From JAIPEK01 sp041685935 (GTDB lineage: Bacteria > Desulfobacterota > Desulfobacteria > Desulfobacterales > Desulfobacteraceae), in NCBI GenBank assembly GCA_041685935.1, contig JAWLES010000057.1, forward strand, positions 1-12,987: DNA of 12,987 bases, given 5' to 3'. Positions 1 through 5,991 of the stretch are shown piece by piece (position 1 is the stretch's first letter; each line of letters starts with the position of its first letter). A program made the translations under genes and the position numbers. The notes under the pieces were generated by a model. The model saw only the letters and a list, made by a program, of their open reading frames with translations, made no database searches and was not told the DNA's origin.

Positions 1-548
1 CCCAGAAGCATCCCGGAAAAAAGTGCCACCAGTGCAAACACCGATGTCAGGGTGTCAGCCAGTACATGCAGGTAAGCGGCACGGAAATTGTGGTCATGGC
101 CGTGGCCTGCTGGATGCAGATTGTCATGACTGTGGCTGCTGTCACGCCCATGGAGGATCAGTACGCTTGCAAGGTTCACTGCAAGCCCGATGACTGTAAC
201 ACCGATGGCTTCGGAAAACGCGATTTCCAGTGGATTGATAAGGCGGCTGACTGATTCATAAATCATCCAGAGCGCAGCAGCGCCGAGAAACAGTGCACTG
301 GTGTAGCCTGCAAGAACACCGATTTTGCCGGTTCCAAAGGGAAACAGATCGGAATCCTTCAGCCGCCTGGCCAGCCTGTAGGCCATGTAGCTGAATCCCA
401 ATGCAAAAGCATGGGTTCCCATGTGCCAGCCATCCGCCAGAAGCGCCATGGACCCGGTCATATAACCGGCTGTTATCTCGATGACCATTGTAACTGCGGT
501 CAGTATTACAACCTTGAGGGTCCGGCTCTCGTTTGCAGAATAATCCAT
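1..548 (-). CDS. dmeF: DmeF-like cation diffusion facilitator (partial, C-terminus cut by window edge)
   Basis: The first 182 codons of a CDF-family divalent metal/proton antiporter of the inner membrane lie in the window; the C-terminal part is beyond base 1. Visible features are the second-helix metal site A38-D-G-W-H-M-G-T-H46 (H42 and H46, the DmeF-type variant of the usual CDF motif), four hydrophobic helices, a His-rich loop (HSHD...HGHDH) between helices 4 and 5, and the helix-5 HVLADTLTS motif with the paired His and Asp. CDF proteins with this loop export Co, Ni or Zn ions from the cytoplasm; the metal cannot be read from sequence. The ATG is preceded by AAGGA eight bases upstream. 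It lies 37 bases after the ArsG-like gene on the same strand with no terminator between, so it is probably the last seen gene of the arsR operon. The symbol is a family-level assignment. Confidence 0.85.
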   Translation of the reverse strand, partial: MDYSANESRTLKVVILTAVTMVIEITAGYMTGSMALLADGWHMGTHAFALGFSYMAYRLARRLKDSDLFPFGTGKIGVLAGYTSALFLGAAALWMIYESVSRLINPLEIAFSEAIGVTVIGLAVNLASVLILHGRDSSHSHDNLHPAGHGHDHNFRAAYLHVLADTLTSVFALVALFSGMLL

Positions 549-585
549 GGGCGGATTCCTTCTTGTAGAATTTTCATACAACCGT

Positions 586-1293
586 TCAGAAGTTTTGAGG
601 CAGAGAAATCCCGAACAAATAGACAATCGTAAAGTAAATACCTATACCTATAAAAACTGCTGCGGTCAAGCGGCGAAGATAGCGCTCCATAACGGACAGC
701 CCCCTGAGAAAACCTGAGGCGTATCTGGTGCCGGAGGCCAGAATCAGGGCAAAACCTATTACCGGCAGCGCCGTGCCGATACCGTACCACATGGGAAGCC
801 ACACGCTTGATTCCATTTTGAGCGCCAGCGGGACTACGCTGCCGAAAAACAGGGCGGCTGACACCGGGCAGAAAGACAGGGCAAAGATGAATCCCAGGAA
901 AATTCCGCCAAGCAGGCCTTTGCGGTTCAGCCTGTGAACGAATCCGGAGTTCATTCCCCCTGGTTGCGGCACAGCCAGGGGAATGATACCCATAATGATC
1001 AGCCCTGCAATGATAAGAAGGGGGCCGAGCACTTTGTTCATGTACTGCTGGAGAAACATGGATACGCCGGGAATGGAATACAGTCCGCCCACAATAATAA
1101 AGCAGATCAGAATGTATGCGGCCGCCCTGCCCCCGGTATAGGCGGCCCCGGCCACAAGGGTGCTGTACCTGGTTTCAATCTGCTTGCCGATAAAGGTTGT
1201 GGCTGCGATATTGGTGGCCAGCGGGCAGGGGGATATGGAAGTGAGAATCCCGAACCAGAGGGCTGAAAGTATGGGCAAGGCGCTAATGTCCAT
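586..1293 (-). CDS. arsG: ArsG-like / CcdA-DsbD-like membrane permease
   Basis: A 235-residue polytopic inner-membrane protein with about six hydrophobic helices. Two conserved Cys-Pro sites, SPCP (C23) in the first helix and SFCP (C142) in the fourth, are the hallmark of the CcdA/DsbD transmembrane domain, which carries electrons through a membrane-embedded cysteine pair. Length fits CcdA-type proteins. The combination with an adjacent CGPC thioredoxin-like protein and a small CxxC protein matches the ArsE-ArsF-ArsG set, in which ArsG is described as an efflux permease for trivalent aminoaromatic arsenicals. Its ATG overlaps the stop of the preceding gene by one base (TGATG), which indicates translational coupling. 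The function here could instead be pure electron transfer from cytoplasmic to periplasmic thioredoxins; sequence alone does not separate the two. Confidence 0.75.
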   Translation of the reverse strand: MDISALPILSALWFGILTSISPCPLATNIAATTFIGKQIETRYSTLVAGAAYTGGRAAAYILICFIIVGGLYSIPGVSMFLQQYMNKVLGPLLIIAGLIIMGIIPLAVPQPGGMNSGFVHRLNRKGLLGGIFLGFIFALSFCPVSAALFFGSVVPLALKMESSVWLPMWYGIGTALPVIGFALILASGTRYASGFLRGLSVMERYLRRLTAAVFIGIGIYFTIVYLFGISLPQNF

Positions 1294-1748
1294 CAGCTGC
1301 TTTCCATGAATGTGCTGGTTTGTCCGGCCACGTAATCAAAATACTTTTCTTTGTCCTGGTAAAGATTCCAGACCTTTTCAAGGTTTTCCCAGCGAACCGC
1401 TTCTCCGTTCCGGTACTCGGCTATGATTACGGATTTGGTGTACAGTTTGAAATCCTGGATGAAATGTTTGTTGTCCGGTTTTTCCACATTTATGGCCCGC
1501 CATTGAAGTTTTCCTGCGTCGATTTCATCCTTGAAGTTCTGCTTTATGGCGTCCCTGGACCATTTTTCAATCCTTGTGCAGGGCCCGCACCTCTTGCTGG
1601 TGTAAAAATAGTAAGCAACATATTCAGGTGTCTTGTCGGCTGCTTCATCCGGTCCGGCGAGAACCCCGGTGCTCAGAGGGCCAAGTGTGAGAAACAACCC
1701 GGAAAAAAGGATTGCGGCGATTGTTTTGAAAAGCGCGCCGTGTTTCAT
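1293..1748 (-). CDS. arsF: Exported thioredoxin-like protein, ArsF-like
   Basis: A 151-residue protein with an N-terminal signal peptide (basic MKHGALFK, hydrophobic stretch to about residue 30, likely cleavage after VLA31) and a thioredoxin-like domain with the redox motif CGPC at residues 54-57, after the strand YVAYYFYTS. The C-terminal half (YRNGEAVRWENLEKVWNL) is typical of the group named nitrophenyl compound nitroreductase subunit ArsF. The domain should face the periplasm and could be anchored if the signal is not cut. It starts inside the end of the upstream gene (ATGA overlap) and ends in a one-base overlap with the ArsG-like gene, so the three are translated as a coupled set. Whether it reduces nitroaromatic arsenicals or serves as the periplasmic end of a thiol relay is not decided by sequence. 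Confidence 0.7.
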   Translation of the reverse strand: MKHGALFKTIAAILFSGLFLTLGPLSTGVLAGPDEAADKTPEYVAYYFYTSKRCGPCTRIEKWSRDAIKQNFKDEIDAGKLQWRAINVEKPDNKHFIQDFKLYTKSVIIAEYRNGEAVRWENLEKVWNLYQDKEKYFDYVAGQTSTFMESS

Positions 1749-1990
1749 TTTTTCCCCCCTTCTTTAATCCAGGTGATTACATCCTCTTTCTTGGGAACCT
1801 TGCCCACGCTTTTGACATCTCCGTCAACCAGAACCGCGGGTGTTCCGAAGACTCCGTATCCCGCGATCTCCATGGTATCGGTTACCTTGGTAACCTCCAC
1901 CGATTCTCCGGATTCAGGTATGGCCTCGCGGACGATTTCCTCAGCCTTTTTGCATTTGGCGCATCCCGGCCCTAAAACTTTGATTTCCAT
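1745..1990 (-). CDS. Small cytoplasmic thioredoxin-fold protein (ArsE-like, MTH895 type)
   Basis: An 81-residue protein with the full compact glutaredoxin-like thioredoxin fold: strand MEIKVLGPG, redox motif CAKC at residues 10-13, helix KKAEEIVREA, and the cis-proline segment GTPAVLVDG. There is no signal peptide, so it acts in the cytoplasm. This redox-active disulfide protein 2 / MTH895 family is often found beside ArsR regulators and CcdA-like or permease genes. In the ArsEFG set the small partner is ArsE; I infer this role from position. A strong GGAAGG Shine-Dalgarno lies just upstream of the ATG. The gene begins 65 bases after arsR and overlaps the next gene by four bases (ATGA). Confidence 0.8.
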   Translation of the reverse strand: MEIKVLGPGCAKCKKAEEIVREAIPESGESVEVTKVTDTMEIAGYGVFGTPAVLVDGDVKSVGKVPKKEDVITWIKEGGKK

Positions 1991-2055
1991 AAAAACCTTC
2001 CTTTCCTTTCTTTTTCCGGCACATATTTATAATAAAGCCGGTTTCCTTGTAAAAT

Positions 2056-2400
2056 CTATTTACGGCAGATCTCTTCCCGGCTAATGTACGGCAGTTTTCG
2101 GATCAGGTATTCAATTTCCCCGTCCTCTTCCAGCCAGTTTTTAAGTTCGTTCAGCAGGGTTTTTGCGTAAACATTTTCTTCCCCGCTTGCAAGTGCGTAA
2201 TTGACCCAGAGACCGTCTTTTTCAAAAGTTGTCAGATTGGCGGACTCCAGAAGCTTTAAATGGCTGCTGGCGGTTGACTGGGCAACTCCTAAAGCCTCTT
2301 GGATTTCACAGACACACATTTTCCGATGCTGAAGCATCTTGAGGATTTTAACCCGGCTTGGATCGGAAAGTGCTTTCATTACTTTGATGAACTGTTTCAT
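2056..2400 (-). CDS. arsR: ArsR-family winged-helix metalloregulatory repressor
   Basis: A 114-residue ArsR/SmtB-family dimeric repressor. It has the family opening KALSDPSRVKILKML, the recognition helix region AQSTASSHLKLLE and the wing (TTFEKDGLWVNYAL). In the DNA-binding domain lies MCVCEI with C29 and C31, the CVC box that binds As(III) in classic ArsR proteins. The third cysteine of the E. coli type (CVCDLC) is replaced by Gln34; another Cys (C112) sits at the extreme C-terminus and might supply it. The reading frame is open 22 codons further up, but I choose the ATG at 2400 because GGGGG lies directly before it and because the upstream codons would cover the promoter and operator. It is first in the operon and probably represses it. 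Confidence 0.92.
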   Translation of the reverse strand: MKQFIKVMKALSDPSRVKILKMLQHRKMCVCEIQEALGVAQSTASSHLKLLESANLTTFEKDGLWVNYALASGEENVYAKTLLNELKNWLEEDGEIEYLIRKLPYISREEICRK

Positions 2401-2412
2401 TATCCCCCTTGC

Positions 2413-2430
2413 AGCTATATCGATATAACT
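2413..2430. promoter_or_regulatory. Predicted ArsR operator (18-bp palindrome)
   Basis: AGCTATATCGATATAACT is an inverted repeat with eight of nine base pairs matched around a central CG. It starts 12 bases upstream of the arsR ATG and covers the predicted transcription start of the arsR promoter. AT-rich dyads around the start site are normal for ArsR/SmtB operators; that ArsR binds this one is inference from position. Confidence 0.75.
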
Positions 2431-2431
2431 A

Positions 2432-2460
2432 AATATAAAGTTTTGAAGGGCAAAAGTCAA
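2432..2460 (-). promoter_or_regulatory. Sigma-70 type promoter of the arsR operon
   Basis: On the minus strand, TTGACT (2455-2460) and TATATT (2432-2437) are separated by exactly 17 bases. One mismatch per hexamer from consensus makes this a strong promoter. The expected start is near 2425, inside the palindrome, so repressor binding would block initiation. Confidence 0.8.
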
Positions 2461-2708
2461 CCGCAACCTTTTTTGAATACGGAATTTCGATCGTAGATAT
2501 CAAGGGAAAGGGGGTAGATACCCCGCCAAGCTGTGTAAACATGCGGGTCGGGATTAGAAAACTACGCCTGCAGGGGTTGAATCCGTCAAAAGATTAATCG
2601 GCAGCCACAGGGATAAAAAGTGCTGTTACGGCGGAACAGTCCATGTTCCGCCGTTGTTGAACCGTTATCCGGGACCTTTTTTCTGAATATACAGGTTAGC
2701 CGGCCCCG
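2461..2708. other. Intergenic region between arsR promoter and ssb
   Basis: No convincing gene. It holds a short GGGGT-AGAT-ACCCC dyad (2511-2524) and the 11-bp hairpin at 2628-2654, annotated separately. The remainder shows no plausible reading frame with a ribosome site and no RNA family I recognise on either strand. Confidence 0.6.
2628..2654 (-). terminator. GC-rich hairpin, probable end of ssb transcript
   Basis: Perfect 11-bp inverted repeat ACGGCGGAACA / TGTTCCGCCGT with a five-base loop, 54 bases beyond the ssb stop codon. In the ssb direction a TTTTT run follows about eight bases after the stem (AACAGCACTTTTT), so it is not a textbook intrinsic terminator. It could be a terminator or a 3'-end stabilising structure. 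Confidence 0.5.
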
Positions 2709-3161
2709 TCAGAACGGAATATCGTCATCCGGCTGTCCGGCTCCCTGGCCGGGCTGCCCGGAAAAGCCGCCGCCTTTGGGGCCTGGTGAAGCATCATACG
2801 ATCCGCTGTTCTGCTGACTCCTGTCAGAGGGTCTGCCGTCAAGAAACTGGACCGTATTTGCGACAATTTCAGTTATATAGTGGGTTTGTCCGTCTTTTTC
2901 ATAGTTGCGGGTCTGAAGCTTACCTTCCACGTAGGCCTTGCTGCCCTTGGAAAGGTATTTTTCAACGTTTTCCGCCATCCTTCCGAATATGACGATCCTG
3001 TGCCACTCTGTTTTCTCCTGTTTGTCCCCTGTATTTTTGTCGGTCCACTGCTCGCTTGTGGCAATGGGAAAGTTGACCACTGCGGTCCCTGCCTGCGAGT
3101 ATCGGATCTCGGGGTCCCTTCCCAGGTTGCCGATAAGTATTACCTTGTTGATTCCGGCCAT
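2709..3161 (-). CDS. ssb: Single-stranded DNA-binding protein
   Basis: A 150-residue SSB, which coats single-stranded DNA as a tetramer during replication, repair and recombination. The N-terminal OB-fold (about residues 1-110) begins MAGINKVILIGNLGRDPEIRY and contains the typical WHRIVIFGRMAENVEKYLSKG segment and YVEGKLQTRNYEKDG. A flexible Gly/Gln/Pro-rich linker follows, and the protein ends in the acidic tip DDDIPF that recruits partner proteins, so it is complete. AGGAG precedes the ATG by five bases. It is monocistronic here, divergent from the cold-shock gene, and has its own strong promoter. It is a little shorter than the E. coli protein (178 residues), with the difference in the linker. 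Confidence 0.97.
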   Translation of the reverse strand: MAGINKVILIGNLGRDPEIRYSQAGTAVVNFPIATSEQWTDKNTGDKQEKTEWHRIVIFGRMAENVEKYLSKGSKAYVEGKLQTRNYEKDGQTHYITEIVANTVQFLDGRPSDRSQQNSGSYDASPGPKGGGFSGQPGQGAGQPDDDIPF

Positions 3162-3202
3162 TTGAGCTCCTGTTCATTTGTTTTGTTGTGTATTCGTCTG
3201 AA

Positions 3203-3231
3203 GTATTACCTCAATATTCGCCCGGTGTCAA
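3203..3231 (-). promoter_or_regulatory. Sigma-70 type promoter of ssb
   Basis: On the minus strand TTGACA (3226-3231, full consensus) and TAATAC (3203-3208) are 17 bases apart. A short dyad CCGGT-N5-ACCGG (3222-3236) overlaps the -35 hexamer and could be a regulator site. The predicted leader is about 35 bases. Confidence 0.75.
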
Positions 3232-3290
3232 ACCGGCAGTTGAAAATCCCGGGTACCTGAAAAAATGTTACTAAAAAAACCATTTTGTGC

Positions 3291-3318
3291 TTGACATGGT
3301 TCTTGGAACCTGTATAAT
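3291..3318 (+). promoter_or_regulatory. Consensus sigma-70 promoter of the cold-shock gene
   Basis: TTGACA (3291-3296) and TATAAT (3313-3318) are both perfect, with a 16-base spacer. The spacer is almost wholly an inverted repeat, GGTTC-TTG-GAACC (3298-3310), which may be an operator. Transcription should start near 3325, giving a leader of about 127 bases. Confidence 0.88.
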
Positions 3319-3325
3319 CGAATCA

Positions 3326-3351
3326 TTGTGCATCTGAGGATTGATGCACGG
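3326..3351 (+). promoter_or_regulatory. 5' leader hairpin of the cold-shock mRNA
   Basis: GTGCAT (3328-3333) and ATGCAC (3344-3349) form a 6-bp stem, extendable by two wobble pairs, around a 10-base loop. It sits at the predicted 5' end of a long leader (about 3325-3451). Long structured leaders are usual for cspA-type genes, where they control stability and translation with temperature. The role here is inferred; I see no E. coli-type cold box. Confidence 0.45.
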
Positions 3352-3451
3352 GTTTCATCCGCAAGGCGTATTTCCCCGATTTTTAAACGGCACTACCCCT
3401 TACAGCTCGAAACTCTTTATTTTTTATTATTTATTACAGGAGAATGCCAGC

Positions 3452-3652
3452 ATGGCGAACGGTATCGTAAAATGGTTTAACGACGCAAAAGGTTTTGGAT
3501 TTATCGAACAGGAAAACGGAAAAGATGTTTTTGTTCATCACACAGGAATCAATGCAGTGGGTTTCAAGTCACTGAATGAAGGGGACCGTGTGTCGTTCGA
3601 CATCGAAGAAGGTCAGAAAGGACCTGCGGCAGCAAATGTCACAGTAGAATAG
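3452..3652 (+). CDS. Cold-shock protein (CspA family)
   Basis: A 66-residue single cold-shock domain (five-stranded OB fold) that binds single-stranded RNA and DNA and acts as an RNA chaperone. RNP1 (KGFGFI) and RNP2 (VFVHH) are intact and the length is exactly that of the family. The frame is open further upstream, but the ATG at 3452 is chosen because CAGGAGA lies about nine bases before it and because all family members begin MANGIVKWFN or similar. It has a perfect promoter, a long leader and its own terminator, so it is a highly expressed single-gene unit. The specific paralogue (cspA, cspD and so on) cannot be decided, and expression could be constitutive rather than cold-induced. Confidence 0.97.
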   Translation: MANGIVKWFNDAKGFGFIEQENGKDVFVHHTGINAVGFKSLNEGDRVSFDIEEGQKGPAAANVTVE

Positions 3653-3685
3653 CCTTACTTCCTTCTTCATATTTGAAGATCTTTT

Positions 3686-3727
3686 AAAGCCTCTGACGGA
3701 AGAGATTCCGTTCAGGGGCTTTTTTTG
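3686..3727 (+). terminator. Intrinsic terminator of the cold-shock gene
   Basis: A long stem formed by AAAGCCTCTGACGGAA and TTCCGTTCAGGGGCTTT, with a GAGA loop and one bulge, is followed directly by a run of seven Ts. It begins 33 bases after the stop codon. It is a strong rho-independent terminator on the plus strand. Confidence 0.93.
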
Positions 3728-3792
3728 TTTGCCCGGACCGCTTTTCCGGCCCATATCGCACTTTTGAGTGTGTATTAATAACGGAAACCTTT

Positions 3793-4956
3793 ATGCAAAA
3801 ACGGATTAAACGCAGAGTTACAGCAAGGGAGCAGACTTTTTTCGCAGTTTGCCAGCCCGGTGTGAAAAATCTTTGCCTCAAAGAGTTGTCCGATCTGGGT
3901 ATCAATCCGGGCGGAATACGAGTCAAAAAAGGCGGCATCGAGTTTTCCGGAAAAGTGTCGGACTGTTACAGGGCGAATCTGCACCTCAGAAGCCCTTCCC
4001 GGATACTGATGCGAATCTGCAGGTTCAGGGCTGAAACCTTTGCCGAATTTGAGAAAAAGGCGGGAAAGGTGGACTGGGATCTGTATGTTTCTTCAAACGC
4101 AACTGTGGAATATACTGTTTCGTGTGCAAAATCGAGGCTTTATCATACCGGTGCAGTTGAAGAGCGTCTCTCCCGGGTTGTTTCGGCAAAGGCGGGCAGG
4201 GAAAGACGAACAGCCGGAGATCAGGCCGGCGCCCCATCTGCCGGGCTTCATGTTCGGGCGGAAAAAGACCGCTTTGAGATTTCAATAGACAGCAGCGGAG
4301 ATCTGCTGTTCAAAAGAGGGATCAAGGAGGATGTCGGCAAAGCACCCATACGGGAAAACCTTGCCGGTGCAGTCCTGTCCTGGGCAGGATTCGGTTGCGA
4401 TGATCTATTGGCCGATCCAATGTGCGGGTCCGGCACCTTTTCCATGGAGGCGGCCATGATAAAGAAACGGATTCCCCCGGGATACTTCAGACGGTTTGCA
4501 TTTGAGGACTGGCCGTGCTTTTCAGGTGCGCAGTTTGCTCATATGAAAAAAAAGGCACGGGAGGAAATTGTATCAGCAAGTGAAAAATCGATCTTTGCAT
4601 TTGATATTGATGAAACTGTTCTGGCGCCGTTTGGGGACAATATCAGCAGGTTCGGTTTTGAGGATGTGATACATGTCAAAAAAAAAGATTTTTTTACCCT
4701 GACTTGTGTTGATTTCAACTGCAAAAAAGGGGTGATCGTTATTAATCCCCCGTATGGCAAGCGTATCAGGGCAAAGAACGAAACCGGTTCGTTCTTCATG
4801 GAAATCGGGAATAAGCTTAAGAAGGATTTTTCAGGGTGGCGGGCAGGAGTCGTGGTGCCGGATAAGTCCGCTGCTGCATCCCTTGCTCTGAACGGGCGGC
4901 TTACCAGGTTTTTCCACGGAGGGCTGGATGTTTTTGCAGTTACAGGAAAGGTTTAG
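3793..4956 (+). CDS. THUMP-domain class I SAM-dependent RNA methyltransferase (RlmL-group, UPF0020)
   Basis: A 387-residue protein with an N-terminal ferredoxin-like/THUMP RNA-binding part (about 15-165, including FFAVCQPGVKNLCLKEL and SRLYHTGAVEERL) and a C-terminal Rossmann methyltransferase domain. The SAM-binding motif is DPMCGSGTFSMEA (208-220) and the catalytic motif is NPPYGKRI (318-325), the N-P-P-Y form of enzymes that methylate an exocyclic amino group. The same architecture forms the N-terminal half of E. coli RlmKL, which makes m2G2445 in 23S rRNA; many bacteria carry it as a stand-alone protein. An equivalent target is likely but not provable here. The ribosome site is weak (GGAAA, with an 8-base gap). 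It ends tail to tail with cheB, the two stop codons overlapping in TTAG. Confidence 0.88.
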   Translation: MQKRIKRRVTAREQTFFAVCQPGVKNLCLKELSDLGINPGGIRVKKGGIEFSGKVSDCYRANLHLRSPSRILMRICRFRAETFAEFEKKAGKVDWDLYVSSNATVEYTVSCAKSRLYHTGAVEERLSRVVSAKAGRERRTAGDQAGAPSAGLHVRAEKDRFEISIDSSGDLLFKRGIKEDVGKAPIRENLAGAVLSWAGFGCDDLLADPMCGSGTFSMEAAMIKKRIPPGYFRRFAFEDWPCFSGAQFAHMKKKAREEIVSASEKSIFAFDIDETVLAPFGDNISRFGFEDVIHVKKKDFFTLTCVDFNCKKGVIVINPPYGKRIRAKNETGSFFMEIGNKLKKDFSGWRAGVVVPDKSAAASLALNGRLTRFFHGGLDVFAVTGKV

Positions 4957-5990
4957 CGGCTGATTTTATTCAGCGCGAGCCCTGCTATGGAATCAATGTC
5001 CGCCACGTGCAGGACCGCGTTCTGTTTCACGGCTTCCAGTGGCATACCGTACACCACGCAGGAGTTTTCATCCTGGGCGATGGTTACCGATCCTGCGGAT
5101 TTCATGGCTGCCAGGCCTTCTGCTCCATCGGCCCCCATGCCGGTGAGTATGATGCCTAAAGCGTTGGACCCCGCGTGCCTGGCCACGGACTTGAACAGGA
5201 CATCCACTGCAGGTCGCTGGTGGTGGACCATGGGGCCCTGCCTGATCCGTACAAAATACCTTGCCCCGCTCCGGTCCAGGAGCATGTGAAAGTTCCCGGG
5301 CGCTACAAGTGCAGTGCCGTTGGATACGGTATCCCCGTCTTCTGCCTCTTTGACCCTGATTCTGCACAGGGTGTCCAGACGCCGGGCAAAACTTGTGGTA
5401 AACTGGGCAGGCATGTGCTGTACCACAAGCACCCCCGGCGAGTTAACCGGCAGCGGTTCAAGCACCCGCCTGATGGCTTCGGTGCCCCCGGTGGAAGCGC
5501 CTACCGCGATGATTTTGCTTGTGGTTTTCGAAAGAGCGGCGGAATTGATCCCGGCAGGTATGGGTTTGTGAGAGGCAAGTTCCCGTTTTTTAGATATATC
5601 AGCTTTTGCGGCACCTCTGATTTTTTCGGCCAGTTCTGCTCCCATGTCTCCCACGGAATAGGCTGCGCTCGGTTTTGATATCACTTCGAGCGCACCTGCT
5701 TCAAGCGCCTCAAGTGCTATGTCGCTGCCTTTGGGCGTAAGGGAGCTGACGATAACCACGGGCAGCGGTTTGTGCTTCATCAGTTTTTTTAAAAATGTAA
5801 GGCCGTCCATCCGGGGCATTTCAATGTCCAGGGTGATCACGTCCGGTTCCAGATGAACGATCTTGTCCCTTGCCACGTAAGGATCAGGTGCGGTGGCAAC
5901 GACCTCGATGTCTTTGTGCATGGAAAGTTCCCTTGACAGGACTTTTCTTACAATTGCGGAATCATCAACCACAATAACCCGGATGGTCAT
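4953..5990 (-). CDS. cheB: CheB: chemotaxis response regulator, protein-glutamate methylesterase/deamidase
   Basis: A 345-residue complete CheB. The receiver domain (1-120) has the acidic pair D9-D10, phosphorylation site D55 and K106. The C-terminal methylesterase domain (from about 155) has the triad S166 (GAST), H192 (QHMP) and D288 (GMGADG). It removes methyl groups from chemoreceptor glutamates and deamidates glutamines, resetting receptor sensitivity when phosphorylated by CheA. The frame is open 41 codons further upstream, but that part is out-of-frame cheX sequence; the ATG at 5990 starts one base after the cheX stop (TGA-A-ATG) and matches the family start MTIRVIVVDDSA. It is the last gene of the operon. 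No cheR, cheA or receptor gene is in the window, so its kinase is encoded elsewhere. Confidence 0.97.
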   Translation of the reverse strand: MTIRVIVVDDSAIVRKVLSRELSMHKDIEVVATAPDPYVARDKIVHLEPDVITLDIEMPRMDGLTFLKKLMKHKPLPVVIVSSLTPKGSDIALEALEAGALEVISKPSAAYSVGDMGAELAEKIRGAAKADISKKRELASHKPIPAGINSAALSKTTSKIIAVGASTGGTEAIRRVLEPLPVNSPGVLVVQHMPAQFTTSFARRLDTLCRIRVKEAEDGDTVSNGTALVAPGNFHMLLDRSGARYFVRIRQGPMVHHQRPAVDVLFKSVARHAGSNALGIILTGMGADGAEGLAAMKSAGSVTIAQDENSCVVYGMPLEAVKQNAVLHVADIDSIAGLALNKISR

Positions 5991-5991
5991 T

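Noticed and set aside
2016..2041. CCGGC...GCCGG dyad between arsR and the ArsE-like gene as a terminator
   Set aside because: Only 5 bp with a 16-base AT-rich loop and no T run in the operon direction; too weak.
1320..2084. 254-codon plus-strand open frame
   Set aside because: It lies antisense to the coupled ArsE/ArsF-like genes, has no family resemblance, and spans their conserved motifs; it is a shadow.
2511..2585. Resemblance to rRNA or tRNA pieces (GGGTAGATACCCC and GGGGTTGAATCCG)
   Set aside because: The short strings recall 16S and T-arm sequences, but no matching stems or neighbouring conserved segments are present; chance similarity.
3722..3745. CCGGA...TCCGG dyad after the csp terminator as a second terminator or promoter of the methyltransferase
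   Set aside because: The 5-bp stem has no T run after it, and no convincing promoter hexamers are found around it.
5175..5678. 167-codon plus-strand open frame inside cheB
   Set aside because: Antisense to the CheB catalytic domain; composition is that of a mirrored frame.
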